DNA of 64,000 bases from Methylophilus rhizosphaerae (GTDB taxonomy: Bacteria; Pseudomonadota; Gammaproteobacteria; Burkholderiales; Methylophilaceae): NCBI RefSeq assembly GCF_900100975.1, contig NZ_FNFX01000002.1, positions 62,001 through 126,000 of the forward strand. Reading direction: 5' to 3'. Every line of letters starts with the position of its first letter. Within the stretch, counting starts at the first letter, position 1. The notes under the pieces were generated by a model. That model saw nothing but the letters and a program-made list of their open reading frames with translations, was not told where the DNA came from and made no database searches. Made by a program: the position numbers and the translations under genes. Positions 47,008 to 54,329 of the stretch are shown here, piece by piece.

Positions 47008-47721
47008 ATGGCTGGCATTTTATATTTCATCCCCGTTCCCTTGGCTGAAGGCACAACTCCACAACAAGTACTTCCAGCCGAAGTGGTAGAACGCATGCAT
47101 AGCCTGCGCCACTTTATTGTCGAGAACGAAAAAACCGCTCGCCAGTTCCTCTCGGCCAGCGGTCATCCGGTACCTATTCGCGAATTAACCTTTAGTGTGC
47201 TGAATAAAGACACACCACCAAAAGACCTGCCCTCCTTATTGCAGCCACTGCAACAAGGCACAGATATTGGCTTGATGAGCGAGGCTGGCTGTCCAGGCAT
47301 TGCCGATCCGGGCGCTGCATTAGCCGCCGTCGCGCACCACAAAGGCATACGCGTAGCCCCTTTAATCGGCCCCAGCAGTTTGCTATTGGGGTTAATGGCC
47401 AGCGGCCTCAATGGTCAACGTTTTACGTTTCTGGGTTACTTGCCCAGCGATAAAGCCGAACGCATCAAAACCATCAAAGGCATTGAGTTTGACTCGAGGA
47501 AACAGCAGGCCACACAACTGTTTATCGAAACGCCCTACCGCAACCAGCATATGCTGGAAGACCTGGTTGCCAACCTGCAGCCGCAAACCAAGTTGTGTGT
47601 AGCCTGCAATATCACAGCACAGAATGAATTGATTGTGACAAAAACTGCAGCTGAGTGGAAGAAATCACCTTTGCCGGATGTCCATAAGAAACCGACAGTA
47701 TTCCTATTACTTGCAGCCTAG
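47008..47721 (+). CDS. RsmI-like tetrapyrrole-methylase-family SAM-dependent methyltransferase
   Basis: A 237-residue protein of the fold shared by RsmI and the cobalamin methyltransferases. It has the first-strand LYFIPVPLAEG, GLMSEAGCPGIADPGA and VAPLIGPSSLLLGLMASGLNGQRFTFLGYLP, typical of RsmI (16S rRNA C1402 2'-O-methylation). It is shorter than RsmI (about 286) and the first motif deviates, so it is probably a paralogue with another RNA or unknown substrate. Confidence 0.8.
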   Translation: MAGILYFIPVPLAEGTTPQQVLPAEVVERMHSLRHFIVENEKTARQFLSASGHPVPIRELTFSVLNKDTPPKDLPSLLQPLQQGTDIGLMSEAGCPGIADPGAALAAVAHHKGIRVAPLIGPSSLLLGLMASGLNGQRFTFLGYLPSDKAERIKTIKGIEFDSRKQQATQLFIETPYRNQHMLEDLVANLQPQTKLCVACNITAQNELIVTKTAAEWKKSPLPDVHKKPTVFLLLAA

Positions 47722-47734
47722 TTTTTGCCGTAAC

Positions 47735-47764
47735 AAAAAGCCCCGATTCTAACGGAGCTTTTTC
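47735..47764. terminator. Terminator after the RsmI-like gene
   Basis: AAAAAGCCCCG and CGGAGCTTTTT arms, one mismatch, with T and A runs on both sides. Confidence 0.8.
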
Positions 47765-47767
47765 TAT

Positions 47768-48112
47768 TCAAATAAAACGGCAACGAATGATTACGAAAAT
47801 CAATCCAAAACCGGCCAACATCATTGAGTAACTCTCAGCTTCAAGTACTGCTGATGCTGAAAGAGAAATACGAGGCTCCTGTATAACAGAGCCACAGACG
47901 ACAATGCCTCCAAACGATATTACCTGAATAGTGTCTCCATTGTTGCTGATGCCGTCGATTAAAGACACCTCGCCATTTTGGACCCTATTCGAAACACTAC
48001 AGCTTGGTGAAGGGTTTGAGATGCTTAAGCCGGCACCGTTACCTAACTTAATAGCAGTAGAGTTGCTTTTAAGGGTTTCATCGTCAGTCCTGCTTTTAGT
48101 TTTTCTTAACAA
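47768..48112 (-). pseudogene. Remnant of a PEP-CTERM surface protein
   Basis: A 114-residue frame with no ATG start (only TTG, no ribosome site). Its C-terminus, VLEAESYSMMLAGFGLIFVIIRCRFI split as LEAESYSMMLAGFG then LIFVIIRCRFI, is a PEP-CTERM sorting tail: the Pro-Glu-Pro box has become L-E-A-E, followed by the usual MMLAGLGL-type helix and basic end. The body looks like a beta-rich fragment. In-frame stop upstream at 48137. It is read as the decayed 3' end of a PEP-CTERM/exosortase substrate gene. No exosortase is in the window. Confidence 0.6.
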
Positions 48113-48157
48113 AAGAAAATACCAGAAATGTGATGATTAAAAGGTGATGATTTAATG

Positions 48158-48190
48158 AAAAAAGACCAAGCCGCCTGAGTTTACTTGGTC
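48158..48190 (-). terminator. Terminator of the SDR/aldo-keto reductase operon
   Basis: GACCAAG and CTTGGTC arms with a 13-base loop, followed on the minus strand by six T, 27 bases behind the aldo-keto reductase stop. Confidence 0.82.
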
Positions 48191-48216
48191 CTTTCTCGAT
48201 GTAAAACTTAAGCCTA

Positions 48217-49080
48217 TTAAGCCAACGCCTTATAGGCGTTTGCCAGCAGTTCAAAATCCTCATCAGCTAAATGAATATTCATCGCCTGCATATTTTCTTC
48301 AAAATGCTTAACCTTGCTAGTGCCCGGAATTGGCAATATCATTGGACTGCGTTTCAATAACCACGCAATGGCAATCTGGTTAGGTGTAGCTTCATATTTC
48401 TGTGCAGCCAAACCTAACGTATCCAATTTACCAGCCAGTGCATTCTTGGCTAATGGGTACCACGGAATAAAAATAACGTTATTGGCAGTACAATAATCCA
48501 ATTCCTGCTCATATTGCCGATTGAGCAAATTGAATTGGTTTTGCACCGTATCCACCTTGAAGTATTTTTGCGCCTCTTTAATATCTTCAACGTTCACTTC
48601 ACTTAAGCCAATGTGCTTTATCAGACCTTCATTTTGAAACTCTGCAACCGCCTGGAACTGCTCATCTCTTGGCACTTTGGGGTCAATTCTGTGCAATTGC
48701 CATAAATCGATCTGCTCTAAATTTAACCTACGCAGACTCATCAGCAATGACTGACGCAAATATTCCGGCCGACCTACTGGTGCCCATAAATTCGGGCCTT
48801 GCCTGGTTAAGCCAGCTTTGGTTGCAATCGTGAGCCCTTTGTATAGATGCAAAGCGTCACGAATCAACTCTTCGCTGACATTCGGGCCATAACTATCTGC
48901 GGTATCGATAAAGTTAACGCCCAACTCAGGCAGCCTACGCAGCAATTCAAGACAATGCGCCGGATCATTTGGTTGCCCCCACACCCCTGCCCCAGTAATA
49001 CGCATAGAGCCAAAACCAATTCGGTAAAGCTGGCGATCGCCCAAAGCAACGTGGGTTTGTATCGTGTTCAGTTCAGACAT
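48217..49080 (-). CDS. Aldo/keto reductase
   Basis: A 287-residue NAD(P)H-dependent (alpha/beta)8 oxidoreductase. The catalytic tetrad can be traced: Asp and Tyr in FIDTADSYGP, Lys in IATKAGL, His in LWQLHRID. The C-terminal cofactor motif reads ILPIPGTSKVKHFEEN. It follows the SDR gene by 22 bases. Substrate unknown; small aldehydes are plausible. Confidence 0.92.
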   Translation of the reverse strand: MSELNTIQTHVALGDRQLYRIGFGSMRITGAGVWGQPNDPAHCLELLRRLPELGVNFIDTADSYGPNVSEELIRDALHLYKGLTIATKAGLTRQGPNLWAPVGRPEYLRQSLLMSLRRLNLEQIDLWQLHRIDPKVPRDEQFQAVAEFQNEGLIKHIGLSEVNVEDIKEAQKYFKVDTVQNQFNLLNRQYEQELDYCTANNVIFIPWYPLAKNALAGKLDTLGLAAQKYEATPNQIAIAWLLKRSPMILPIPGTSKVKHFEENMQAMNIHLADEDFELLANAYKALA

Positions 49081-49102
49081 AAGAGCAACCTTTTCCTAAA
49101 TG

Positions 49103-49900
49103 TTATGAAGCAAGACCATAGCGGCTGCCAGGTTTTGCATTGGCAAACTTTGGAGTCAATGCACGGCGTGCAGTTTCCCATTGTTCCCAATCCTGATTAT
49201 CTTGCAATGGTGGAATCGTCACCAGTTCGCCATTATCCAGGCCAGCCAGTGCAGCATCTACCAAGTCCTCTGCGCTCATTGTGGTTGGCGCTTCTTTCAC
49301 TTTTGCGTAACCAGCCACATCCCAGAACTCGGTGGCAGTGCCGCCAGGCAATACGGTTTGAATACGCACACCTTTGTCAGCCAGGTCTTTTTGCAGAGAA
49401 TGACCAAAACTGAGCACATAAGATTTTGAAGCGCTGTAAACGCCGTTGAGCAATTCAATCGCAATGCCAACAACAGACGCAATATTGATAATTGTGCCAC
49501 TACCTTTTGCCGCAAATACCGGCGCAATTGCATAAGTCAAACGTGTCAACGCAGTGATATTCAAATCAATCATTGCTGTCATTTCATCCACATCCGCATC
49601 CAGAATAGAAGCCACAGAACCAATACCAGCATTATTTACCAGCATAGTGATGTCTTTATGTTCCTTCAGGATTTTCTCGAGTTCGCCCAGCGCTTTCTTG
49701 TCATTCAAATCAGCGCCTATGCTCGTGACCTTCACACCAGTTTCTTTGGTCAATCGTTCAGCCAGCGTATTCAGGCGATCAATATTTCTGGCCACTAAAA
49801 TCAAGTCGTAGCCTCTTTTTGCCAAACGGTCAGCATATACCGCACCAATGCCTGTCGATGCGCCAGTGACTACTGCAGTGCCTTTATTCGTAGATGTCAT
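49103..49900 (-). CDS. Short-chain dehydrogenase/reductase
   Basis: A 265-residue classical SDR: cofactor motif TGASTGIGAVYADRLAKRG, NNAGIG, catalytic Ser in NIASVVG and Tyr/Lys in VYSASKSYV. It is first in an operon with the aldo-keto reductase and divergent to a GlxA-type regulator, which probably controls both. Substrate unknown. Confidence 0.93.
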   Translation of the reverse strand: MTSTNKGTAVVTGASTGIGAVYADRLAKRGYDLILVARNIDRLNTLAERLTKETGVKVTSIGADLNDKKALGELEKILKEHKDITMLVNNAGIGSVASILDADVDEMTAMIDLNITALTRLTYAIAPVFAAKGSGTIINIASVVGIAIELLNGVYSASKSYVLSFGHSLQKDLADKGVRIQTVLPGGTATEFWDVAGYAKVKEAPTTMSAEDLVDAALAGLDNGELVTIPPLQDNQDWEQWETARRALTPKFANAKPGSRYGLAS

Positions 49901-49986
49901 GTTATTTCTCCAGATAAAAATGTGTGTTGGTTTGTATTACGAAGCGCATTTTGATCTTGAGACAAAATATCATCAATGACATATAT

Positions 49987-50047
49987 ACAATGTTTTATGC
50001 CATTACTGCAATTTTCACTTTATTTTTAATTAGACATTGTTTTATGC
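49987..50047. promoter_or_regulatory. Direct repeats in the SDR/GlxA-type divergent region
   Basis: ACAATGTTTTATGC at 49987-50000 and ACATTGTTTTATGC at 50034-50047 differ in one of 14 bases and are 47 bases apart. They lie in the 244-base AT-rich region between divergent genes. AraC-type regulators bind direct repeats, so these are candidate sites for the adjacent regulator. Confidence 0.5.
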
Positions 50048-50144
50048 TAACCATATTAATCATTAGCTATTAACCATGAGTGGAATGAATGGCATATTTG
50101 ATACTTATAAAATAATTTATGCCACTCAAGAATAAAGGAAATAT

Positions 50145-51095
50145 ATGCATACGATAGGTTTGTTGGTCTTTCCAAACTTTCAAGCACTAGGCCTAGCGGT
50201 TTCAGCCGTCTTTGAATATGCCAACCTGATGCATCCTGAAAAAACCTACCATTTCCGCCTGGTGTCAGAACATGGAGGCCCGGTTATGACTTCGCAAACA
50301 TTTTCGGTCAATACCGAACGGCTCACTGACTCCACTTACGACACACTGATTGTAGGCGGCGATAATGATTGCAAACTGCCCTCTCCTGAGCTGCTGAACT
50401 ATCTACGTGAATCACCCAAACATATCAGGAGAATCGCAGCCATTTGTACTGGCGCATTTATTCTGGCAGAAGCAGGATTACTGGATGGCAAACGCGCCAC
50501 CACGCACTGGCTGCATTCAAATGCATTCAGGAAGTTCTACCCAAAAGTACAACTAGATGAAGACAAGATTTTTGTGACTGATGGTCAGATCTGGACTTCG
50601 GCGGGCTTAACCGCAGGCATTGATCTGGCATTAGCAATTGTAGAAAAAGACCTTGGTCTGGATGTAGCCAGGCAAATCGCCCGTAAATTAGTCATTCATC
50701 AGCGGCGTGGCGGCGGCCAATCCCAGTTTTCAACGCTATTAGAGCTAGACGCAAAATCTGATCGCGTGCAAATGGTGCTTTCCTATGTCAAAGAAAATCT
50801 GAAAGCTGATTTATCCGTTGAATCCTTGGCAGAAGTCGCAAACCTGAGCCCGCGCCAGTTTAGCCGTGTGTTTACCGAAGAAACAGGCTTGCCACCGGCT
50901 AAAGCTGTCGAACGGCTACGTGTAGAGTCAGCAAGGTTAATGATGGAAACAGGCCACCATCAAATTGAAATCATCGCCCGCGAAACAGGATTTGGTGACC
51001 GTGAACGTATGCGGCAGGCGTTTCTAAGGGCTTATGGGCAGTCACCACAATCTATACAGAGAATTTCGGCGGGTAGTGCTCGGCCGTCAATGTAA
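50145..51095 (+). CDS. GlxA-family AraC-type transcriptional regulator with DJ-1/PfpI domain
   Basis: A 316-residue regulator. The N-terminal DJ-1/PfpI-like domain (IGLLVFPNFQALGL, AAICTGAFILAEAGLLDGKRATTHW, with the elbow cysteine) is fused to a C-terminal AraC double helix-turn-helix (VESLAEVANLSPRQFSRVFTEE and ETGFGDRERMRQAFLRAYGQSP). It probably controls the divergent SDR/aldo-keto reductase pair in response to a small metabolite. ATG preceded by AAAGGAAATAT. Confidence 0.92.
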   Translation: MHTIGLLVFPNFQALGLAVSAVFEYANLMHPEKTYHFRLVSEHGGPVMTSQTFSVNTERLTDSTYDTLIVGGDNDCKLPSPELLNYLRESPKHIRRIAAICTGAFILAEAGLLDGKRATTHWLHSNAFRKFYPKVQLDEDKIFVTDGQIWTSAGLTAGIDLALAIVEKDLGLDVARQIARKLVIHQRRGGGQSQFSTLLELDAKSDRVQMVLSYVKENLKADLSVESLAEVANLSPRQFSRVFTEETGLPPAKAVERLRVESARLMMETGHHQIEIIARETGFGDRERMRQAFLRAYGQSPQSIQRISAGSARPSM

Positions 51096-51134
51096 TTAAG
51101 TATGGTGGCGAATAGCTGAACCAATCAAAAATGA

Positions 51135-51632
51135 TTAGGATTTATCAGCCTTGAGAAGCCGACGGATAGCAATTACAACCACACCGAATATAGCAGCCAG
51201 TATGCAAAAGAGATGTAACTCCCCAAGCGAAAAGAAGCGATATAGCGAATTAGCATTGCTAAAGGGTGAAAGTGGAGCGATATCAGCATGCATCACACTA
51301 TCGAACACAATGTGAGAATAACTGCCCATCCCGGCTCCCAGCCAGATAGAAAGTGAGCTTAAGTTTTGCCATTGAAATAAATTAGGCAACTTGATTTTTG
51401 AAGCCAAATTTAACGCGCCAAAGAAAATAAGTGTAGTCACAACCATGACGATGGTTGCGCCGATGTAAGTATGAAAAAACCGATGTAAAGGATATTGCCC
51501 AGTGACCATGTAATATAGCGGCTCAATATCAATCAACACATTGGCTGAACAAAAAGCTAAGAAACTTACCCGCTTAGGTGCAATCGCATGAATGGCTGCA
51601 CCTGGGCCGAAATGAAAAGGGGTTATGGGCAT
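51135..51632 (-). CDS. Small membrane protein, DUF4184/YdjM-like (cassette gene)
   Basis: A 165-residue protein with four hydrophobic segments. The start MPITPFHFGPGAAIHA and later HIVFDSVMHADIAPLSPF recall membrane-bound metal-dependent hydrolase-like families with conserved His/Asp. The ATG is 2 bases after an attC site, the position expected of a cassette gene. Its own downstream attC is not recognisable; only the short inverted repeat AATC...GATT at about 51123-51137 is seen. It may be the last cassette of the array. Confidence 0.75.
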   Translation of the reverse strand: MPITPFHFGPGAAIHAIAPKRVSFLAFCSANVLIDIEPLYYMVTGQYPLHRFFHTYIGATIVMVVTTLIFFGALNLASKIKLPNLFQWQNLSSLSIWLGAGMGSYSHIVFDSVMHADIAPLSPFSNANSLYRFFSLGELHLFCILAAIFGVVVIAIRRLLKADKS

Positions 51633-51634
51633 TT

Positions 51635-51705
51635 GTCTAACCTAATGCTAAGTTAAAAGGCAATCATACGCAGTATAGGCATCCCTGTTGAAAGACCAGT
51701 TAGGC
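51635..51705 (-). repeat. attC-like recombination site A
   Basis: On the plus strand the 71-base site runs from GTCTAAC to GTTAGGC, perfect matches to RYYYAAC and GTTRRRY and nearly complementary to each other. The inner arms pair only partly. It lies between two cassette genes. Confidence 0.75.
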
Positions 51706-51730
51706 TGATGTGCAAAAAGATGTGCGCCTT

Positions 51731-52366
51731 TCACAAATTGTGTGTCCAGCCTATTGCTGTTAGTTGATAGTTAACCGTTGGATGCGAAAAACTGACGTAA
51801 ATTTCTGGGCCTTGAGTTAGCATAATTTCTATAACTCCGGAAGGACCTGAGTACTCAAGCATGGCAGCGTCTTCTGGATAATAGGAAATTCGAATTAGTA
51901 AGGGCGCACCATGAAGCTCACTCCATAAACGGAACTGCAATTTTATAAAGCTTGCTGTTGGTGGGAAATAAGAGCTTACATCGATTTTTTGGCGGGGCGT
52001 CCATTGGAGTGAATGGTGTTGGCGATCTGAATGGGCAACTCGTTCGCCTGGCTTTGAGTTTGGACGCAACCACAGTTTTGGACCTTGCGTGAATATTTGA
52101 ACCTTAAGCATAAGAAACCCATACTTAACTCCCTCTTTTGAACGAGAAGGATTGGTTCGGTAGTCATAGACATGATCCTTCCCCAATTCTGCTATGTGGT
52201 TAGTGACTAAATTGCGGAGCGTTATTACTTCTCCTGGTCCAATCGACTCAATGAGCCAGTCGTCAAAACTATCTGGCATGACAAGTCCTAGTTCGTTCAG
52301 GTTGCATGCCGGCGGCTCAATTTGAAATCGCATGCCAATGTTTTTTTGGAATTGCGCCCAATTCAC
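51731..52366 (-). CDS. Hypothetical protein (cassette gene)
   Basis: A 211-residue soluble protein with no signal peptide or membrane helix that I do not recognise. The second half (DVSSYFPPTASFIKLQFRLW, LIRISYYPEDAAMLEYSG, VIEIMLTQGPEIYVSF) is beta-rich. It is flanked by attC-like sites on both sides, which supports it being a real mobile cassette gene. Confidence 0.7.
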   Translation of the reverse strand: MNWAQFQKNIGMRFQIEPPACNLNELGLVMPDSFDDWLIESIGPGEVITLRNLVTNHIAELGKDHVYDYRTNPSRSKEGVKYGFLMLKVQIFTQGPKLWLRPNSKPGERVAHSDRQHHSLQWTPRQKIDVSSYFPPTASFIKLQFRLWSELHGAPLLIRISYYPEDAAMLEYSGPSGVIEIMLTQGPEIYVSFSHPTVNYQLTAIGWTHNL

Positions 52367-52392
52367 TCAGAGCATCCTTTAGTGTGTTTACA

Positions 52393-52451
52393 GACTAACG
52401 TTTGAATTAAGAGGCGCGCTTTAGCGCGTCCGCTTCAATGATAGGTTAGAG
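52393..52451 (-). repeat. attC-like recombination site B (59 bases)
   Basis: GACTAAC to GTTAGAG, exactly 59 bases, with a central near-palindrome GGCGCGCTTTAGCGCGTCC. The stop codon of the upstream gene lies inside the GTTAGAG end. Near-copy of site C. Confidence 0.82.
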
Positions 52452-52820
52452 CGAAGCAAGATATGCAGAATAACATTTAGCAACATTCTTAGCTCCAAAA
52501 CAACGAAATCTAAACTCTCCACCATCATGCTCAATAACAACAATGCCAGTCAGCCATCCAAATTCTCGACGTACCGAGCGGATTTTATTTATCGGGACCT
52601 GTGCTTTTATGGAGCCTGAATGTAGCATTCTATTCAGCGCATTGGCACTAAAAAATACACCTTTATCAGTAAGCTCTACAACCCCACCAACCCAAATGCC
52701 GCCATGATTTTTTCTGTACCTTTCAACTATATCTAGAGCAACAACGCCAACTTTTTCTGAAGGTCTATATTGCGCACTAAATTTATTGGCAAGTTTTCGA
52801 ATTCTGAATTCTTGTGTCAT
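52446..52820 (-). CDS. Hypothetical protein, PH/GRAM-like (cassette gene)
   Basis: A 124-residue protein with a predicted compact beta-barrel like PH or GRAM domains: VELTDKGVFFSANALNRML, QVPINKIRSVRREFG, GIVVIEHDGGEFRFRCFGAK. No catalytic motif is seen. The start is 5 bases after attC site C and its stop TAA is within site B, the standard cassette arrangement. Function unknown. Confidence 0.75.
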   Translation of the reverse strand: MTQEFRIRKLANKFSAQYRPSEKVGVVALDIVERYRKNHGGIWVGGVVELTDKGVFFSANALNRMLHSGSIKAQVPINKIRSVRREFGWLTGIVVIEHDGGEFRFRCFGAKNVAKCYSAYLASL

Positions 52821-52825
52821 ACAGG

Positions 52826-52885
52826 CTCTAACGTTTGATATGAGGGGCGCGTTTTAGCGCGTCCCACTTGATGGATGCGTTAGCC
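52826..52885 (-). repeat. attC-like recombination site C (60 bases)
   Basis: CTCTAAC to GTTAGCC with the central GGGCGCGTTTTAGCGCGTCC, near-identical to site B in the inner part. It begins right before one cassette gene and ends 10 bases after the stop of the next. Confidence 0.82.
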
Positions 52886-52895
52886 ATGGTTTACA

Positions 52896-53174
52896 TTAAT
52901 TTGATTGATTTTGATATGTCAGAAGGCAATAGTACGGCGGATTTTTTTCATTTTTTAGAAATTCACAGCCTCGTTTGATCTCATCGGTAATTAAGTTACA
53001 GGCATTTAATGAATTACATGGCGGATGAGTGGCTGGACTAACGTTGATACACCAATTAACTAATATTTGAGATTGTTTTTTGCCTAGTTCGGCAGCACAA
53101 CTCTTTTCCTCAGCACTTGCATTGTAAGTAAGCATAAAAGAGAAAAGAGCAATCAATATACTAAGAAATTTCAT
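52896..53174 (-). CDS. Small secreted cysteine-rich protein (cassette gene)
   Basis: A 92-residue protein with a clear signal peptide (cleavage after ASA, residue 21) and six cysteines in the mature part (C26, C42, C53, C59, C70, C83), suggesting three disulfides and a periplasmic or exported location. I recognise no family. It follows a degenerate attC-like end by 16 bases. Cys-rich exported proteins are common among integron cassettes. Confidence 0.75.
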   Translation of the reverse strand: MKFLSILIALFSFMLTYNASAEEKSCAAELGKKQSQILVNWCINVSPATHPPCNSLNACNLITDEIKRGCEFLKNEKNPPYYCLLTYQNQSN

Positions 53175-53190
53175 AAATATCCTAGTTAAT

Positions 53191-53238
53191 GACTAACGTA
53201 AGATATACACCGAAATAGATGTATAACTTGTAAATAGT
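53191..53238 (-). repeat. Possible degenerate attC site D
   Basis: GACTAAC, the same end as site B, is followed by AAGATATACA and, after ten bases, TGTATAACTT as an inverted repeat, but the far end reads TGTAAATAG instead of GTTAG. It may be a worn attC or the relict edge of the array. Confidence 0.45.
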
Positions 53239-53355
53239 AAAAACTGATTTCGCATCATCGTTGTATTATAAGTATTTGATCTAAAAATAACTCTACTCTC
53301 TCTTAAACACATTACCCCGCAGCGGTTATATCGCAATCGCTGTAAGCACTTAGTA

Positions 53356-54291
53356 TTACTTAATTTGCTTATTCGCAACGCCAAATGGAATATGTACCAT
53401 TGGAATATCTCCAGCAGAAGATTTCAAATGGCTACGCTGATCATCAAAAAACATATGCGGCTTTAACACCGAGAGAATTCTGGCTTTTTCCATCCCTCCC
53501 AGGAAAAATGACTCATCGGCGGAAACGCCCCACTCTTTTAGCGTCGTGACGACTCGTTCATGTGATGGCGCATTGCGGGCTGTAACAATGGCGATGCGGA
53601 GTATTTTTTTATAATCGGGATTTTCTTGCAGCAGTTTATCTTCCAGCTGTTGCATATAAGATAGTTTTTTAAACAGGTCAGCCAAAGGCCCGGCTTGGTG
53701 CGGGATAGCTTGCTTCTCGACCTCATGCGCTTCAAGCTCGCCTAGGTCATTATTCTTTTTGAATACAGTTTCAGCTTCGTCATCGGCAATCACACCATCA
53801 AAGTCAAACGCTATTCTCAACTCAGTGTCAGCTTCATCATCATAGACTTTTGATGGCAGAACCACGCCTGCTGGATAATCTAAATCAATCGCACTTTGTA
53901 CATCTTCTTCATTAGCGCTCAAGAATAGTGATGTATTGAACGCTGGAATATATTCATGCGGAGACCTGCCGGTCATAAAACTGGCGCGGGTGATGTCCAG
54001 CCCGTAATGCCTGATTGATCTGAAAACTCTAAGCCCGGTTTCTGGTGAGTTTCTGGATAGCAGCACAACTTCTACTGGCAACTCTTCAGGAAATGCCTCG
54101 TTAATTGCCAGAAATCTGCGGATAAAGGGAAATGCCACGCCTTTGGGAAATGGAACATCAAGATTTTCTTCTTGATGTCTCCGGTATTCCTCTACGCCTT
54201 GCGTCTTATAAACCTCATGTGATTCTGTTAAATCAAATAAGGCGCTGGAAGCAACACTAATCACTAATTTTTTATCGATTGGATAAGCCAT
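53356..54291 (-). CDS. 5'-nucleotidase (PF06189 type)
   Basis: A 311-residue protein of the cytosolic 5'-nucleotidase family, which removes phosphate from nucleoside monophosphates. The haloacid-dehalogenase-type motif IAFDFDGVIADDEAE lies near residue 160 and the family N-terminus PIDKKLVISVASSALFDL is present; the C-terminus has FFLGGMEKARIL and MFFDDQRSHL. The gene is 39 bases downstream of mutL on the same strand. Confidence 0.9.
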   Translation of the reverse strand: MAYPIDKKLVISVASSALFDLTESHEVYKTQGVEEYRRHQEENLDVPFPKGVAFPFIRRFLAINEAFPEELPVEVVLLSRNSPETGLRVFRSIRHYGLDITRASFMTGRSPHEYIPAFNTSLFLSANEEDVQSAIDLDYPAGVVLPSKVYDDEADTELRIAFDFDGVIADDEAETVFKKNNDLGELEAHEVEKQAIPHQAGPLADLFKKLSYMQQLEDKLLQENPDYKKILRIAIVTARNAPSHERVVTTLKEWGVSADESFFLGGMEKARILSVLKPHMFFDDQRSHLKSSAGDIPMVHIPFGVANKQIK

Positions 54292-54329
54292 AATCTATTA
54301 TTTTTATTTAGTTTTTATACAGGCTAAAT

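Larger units (their letters stand above)
51100..53238 (-). mobile_element. Integron-type gene cassette array without integrase (CALIN)
   Basis: Four short minus-strand genes, AT-rich and mostly unrecognised, are separated by sites with the attC signature RYYYAAC...GTTRRRY of 59 to 71 bases, plus a degenerate fourth. Each gene starts 2 to 26 bases after a site, and one stop codon lies within a site, as in integron cassettes. Two of the sites are near copies of each other. No tyrosine integrase intI is present in this window on either side, so the array fits the class called CALIN, or a chromosomal integron fragment. Confidence 0.75.

Noticed and set aside
51100-51140. A further attC behind the membrane protein cassette
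   Set aside because: Only a short AATC...GATT inverted repeat is present; length and core ends do not fit.
53175-53356. An attI site or a short integrase remnant at the upper edge of the cassettes
   Set aside because: No integrase motif is encoded and no attI consensus could be recognised; only a degenerate attC-like end was kept.
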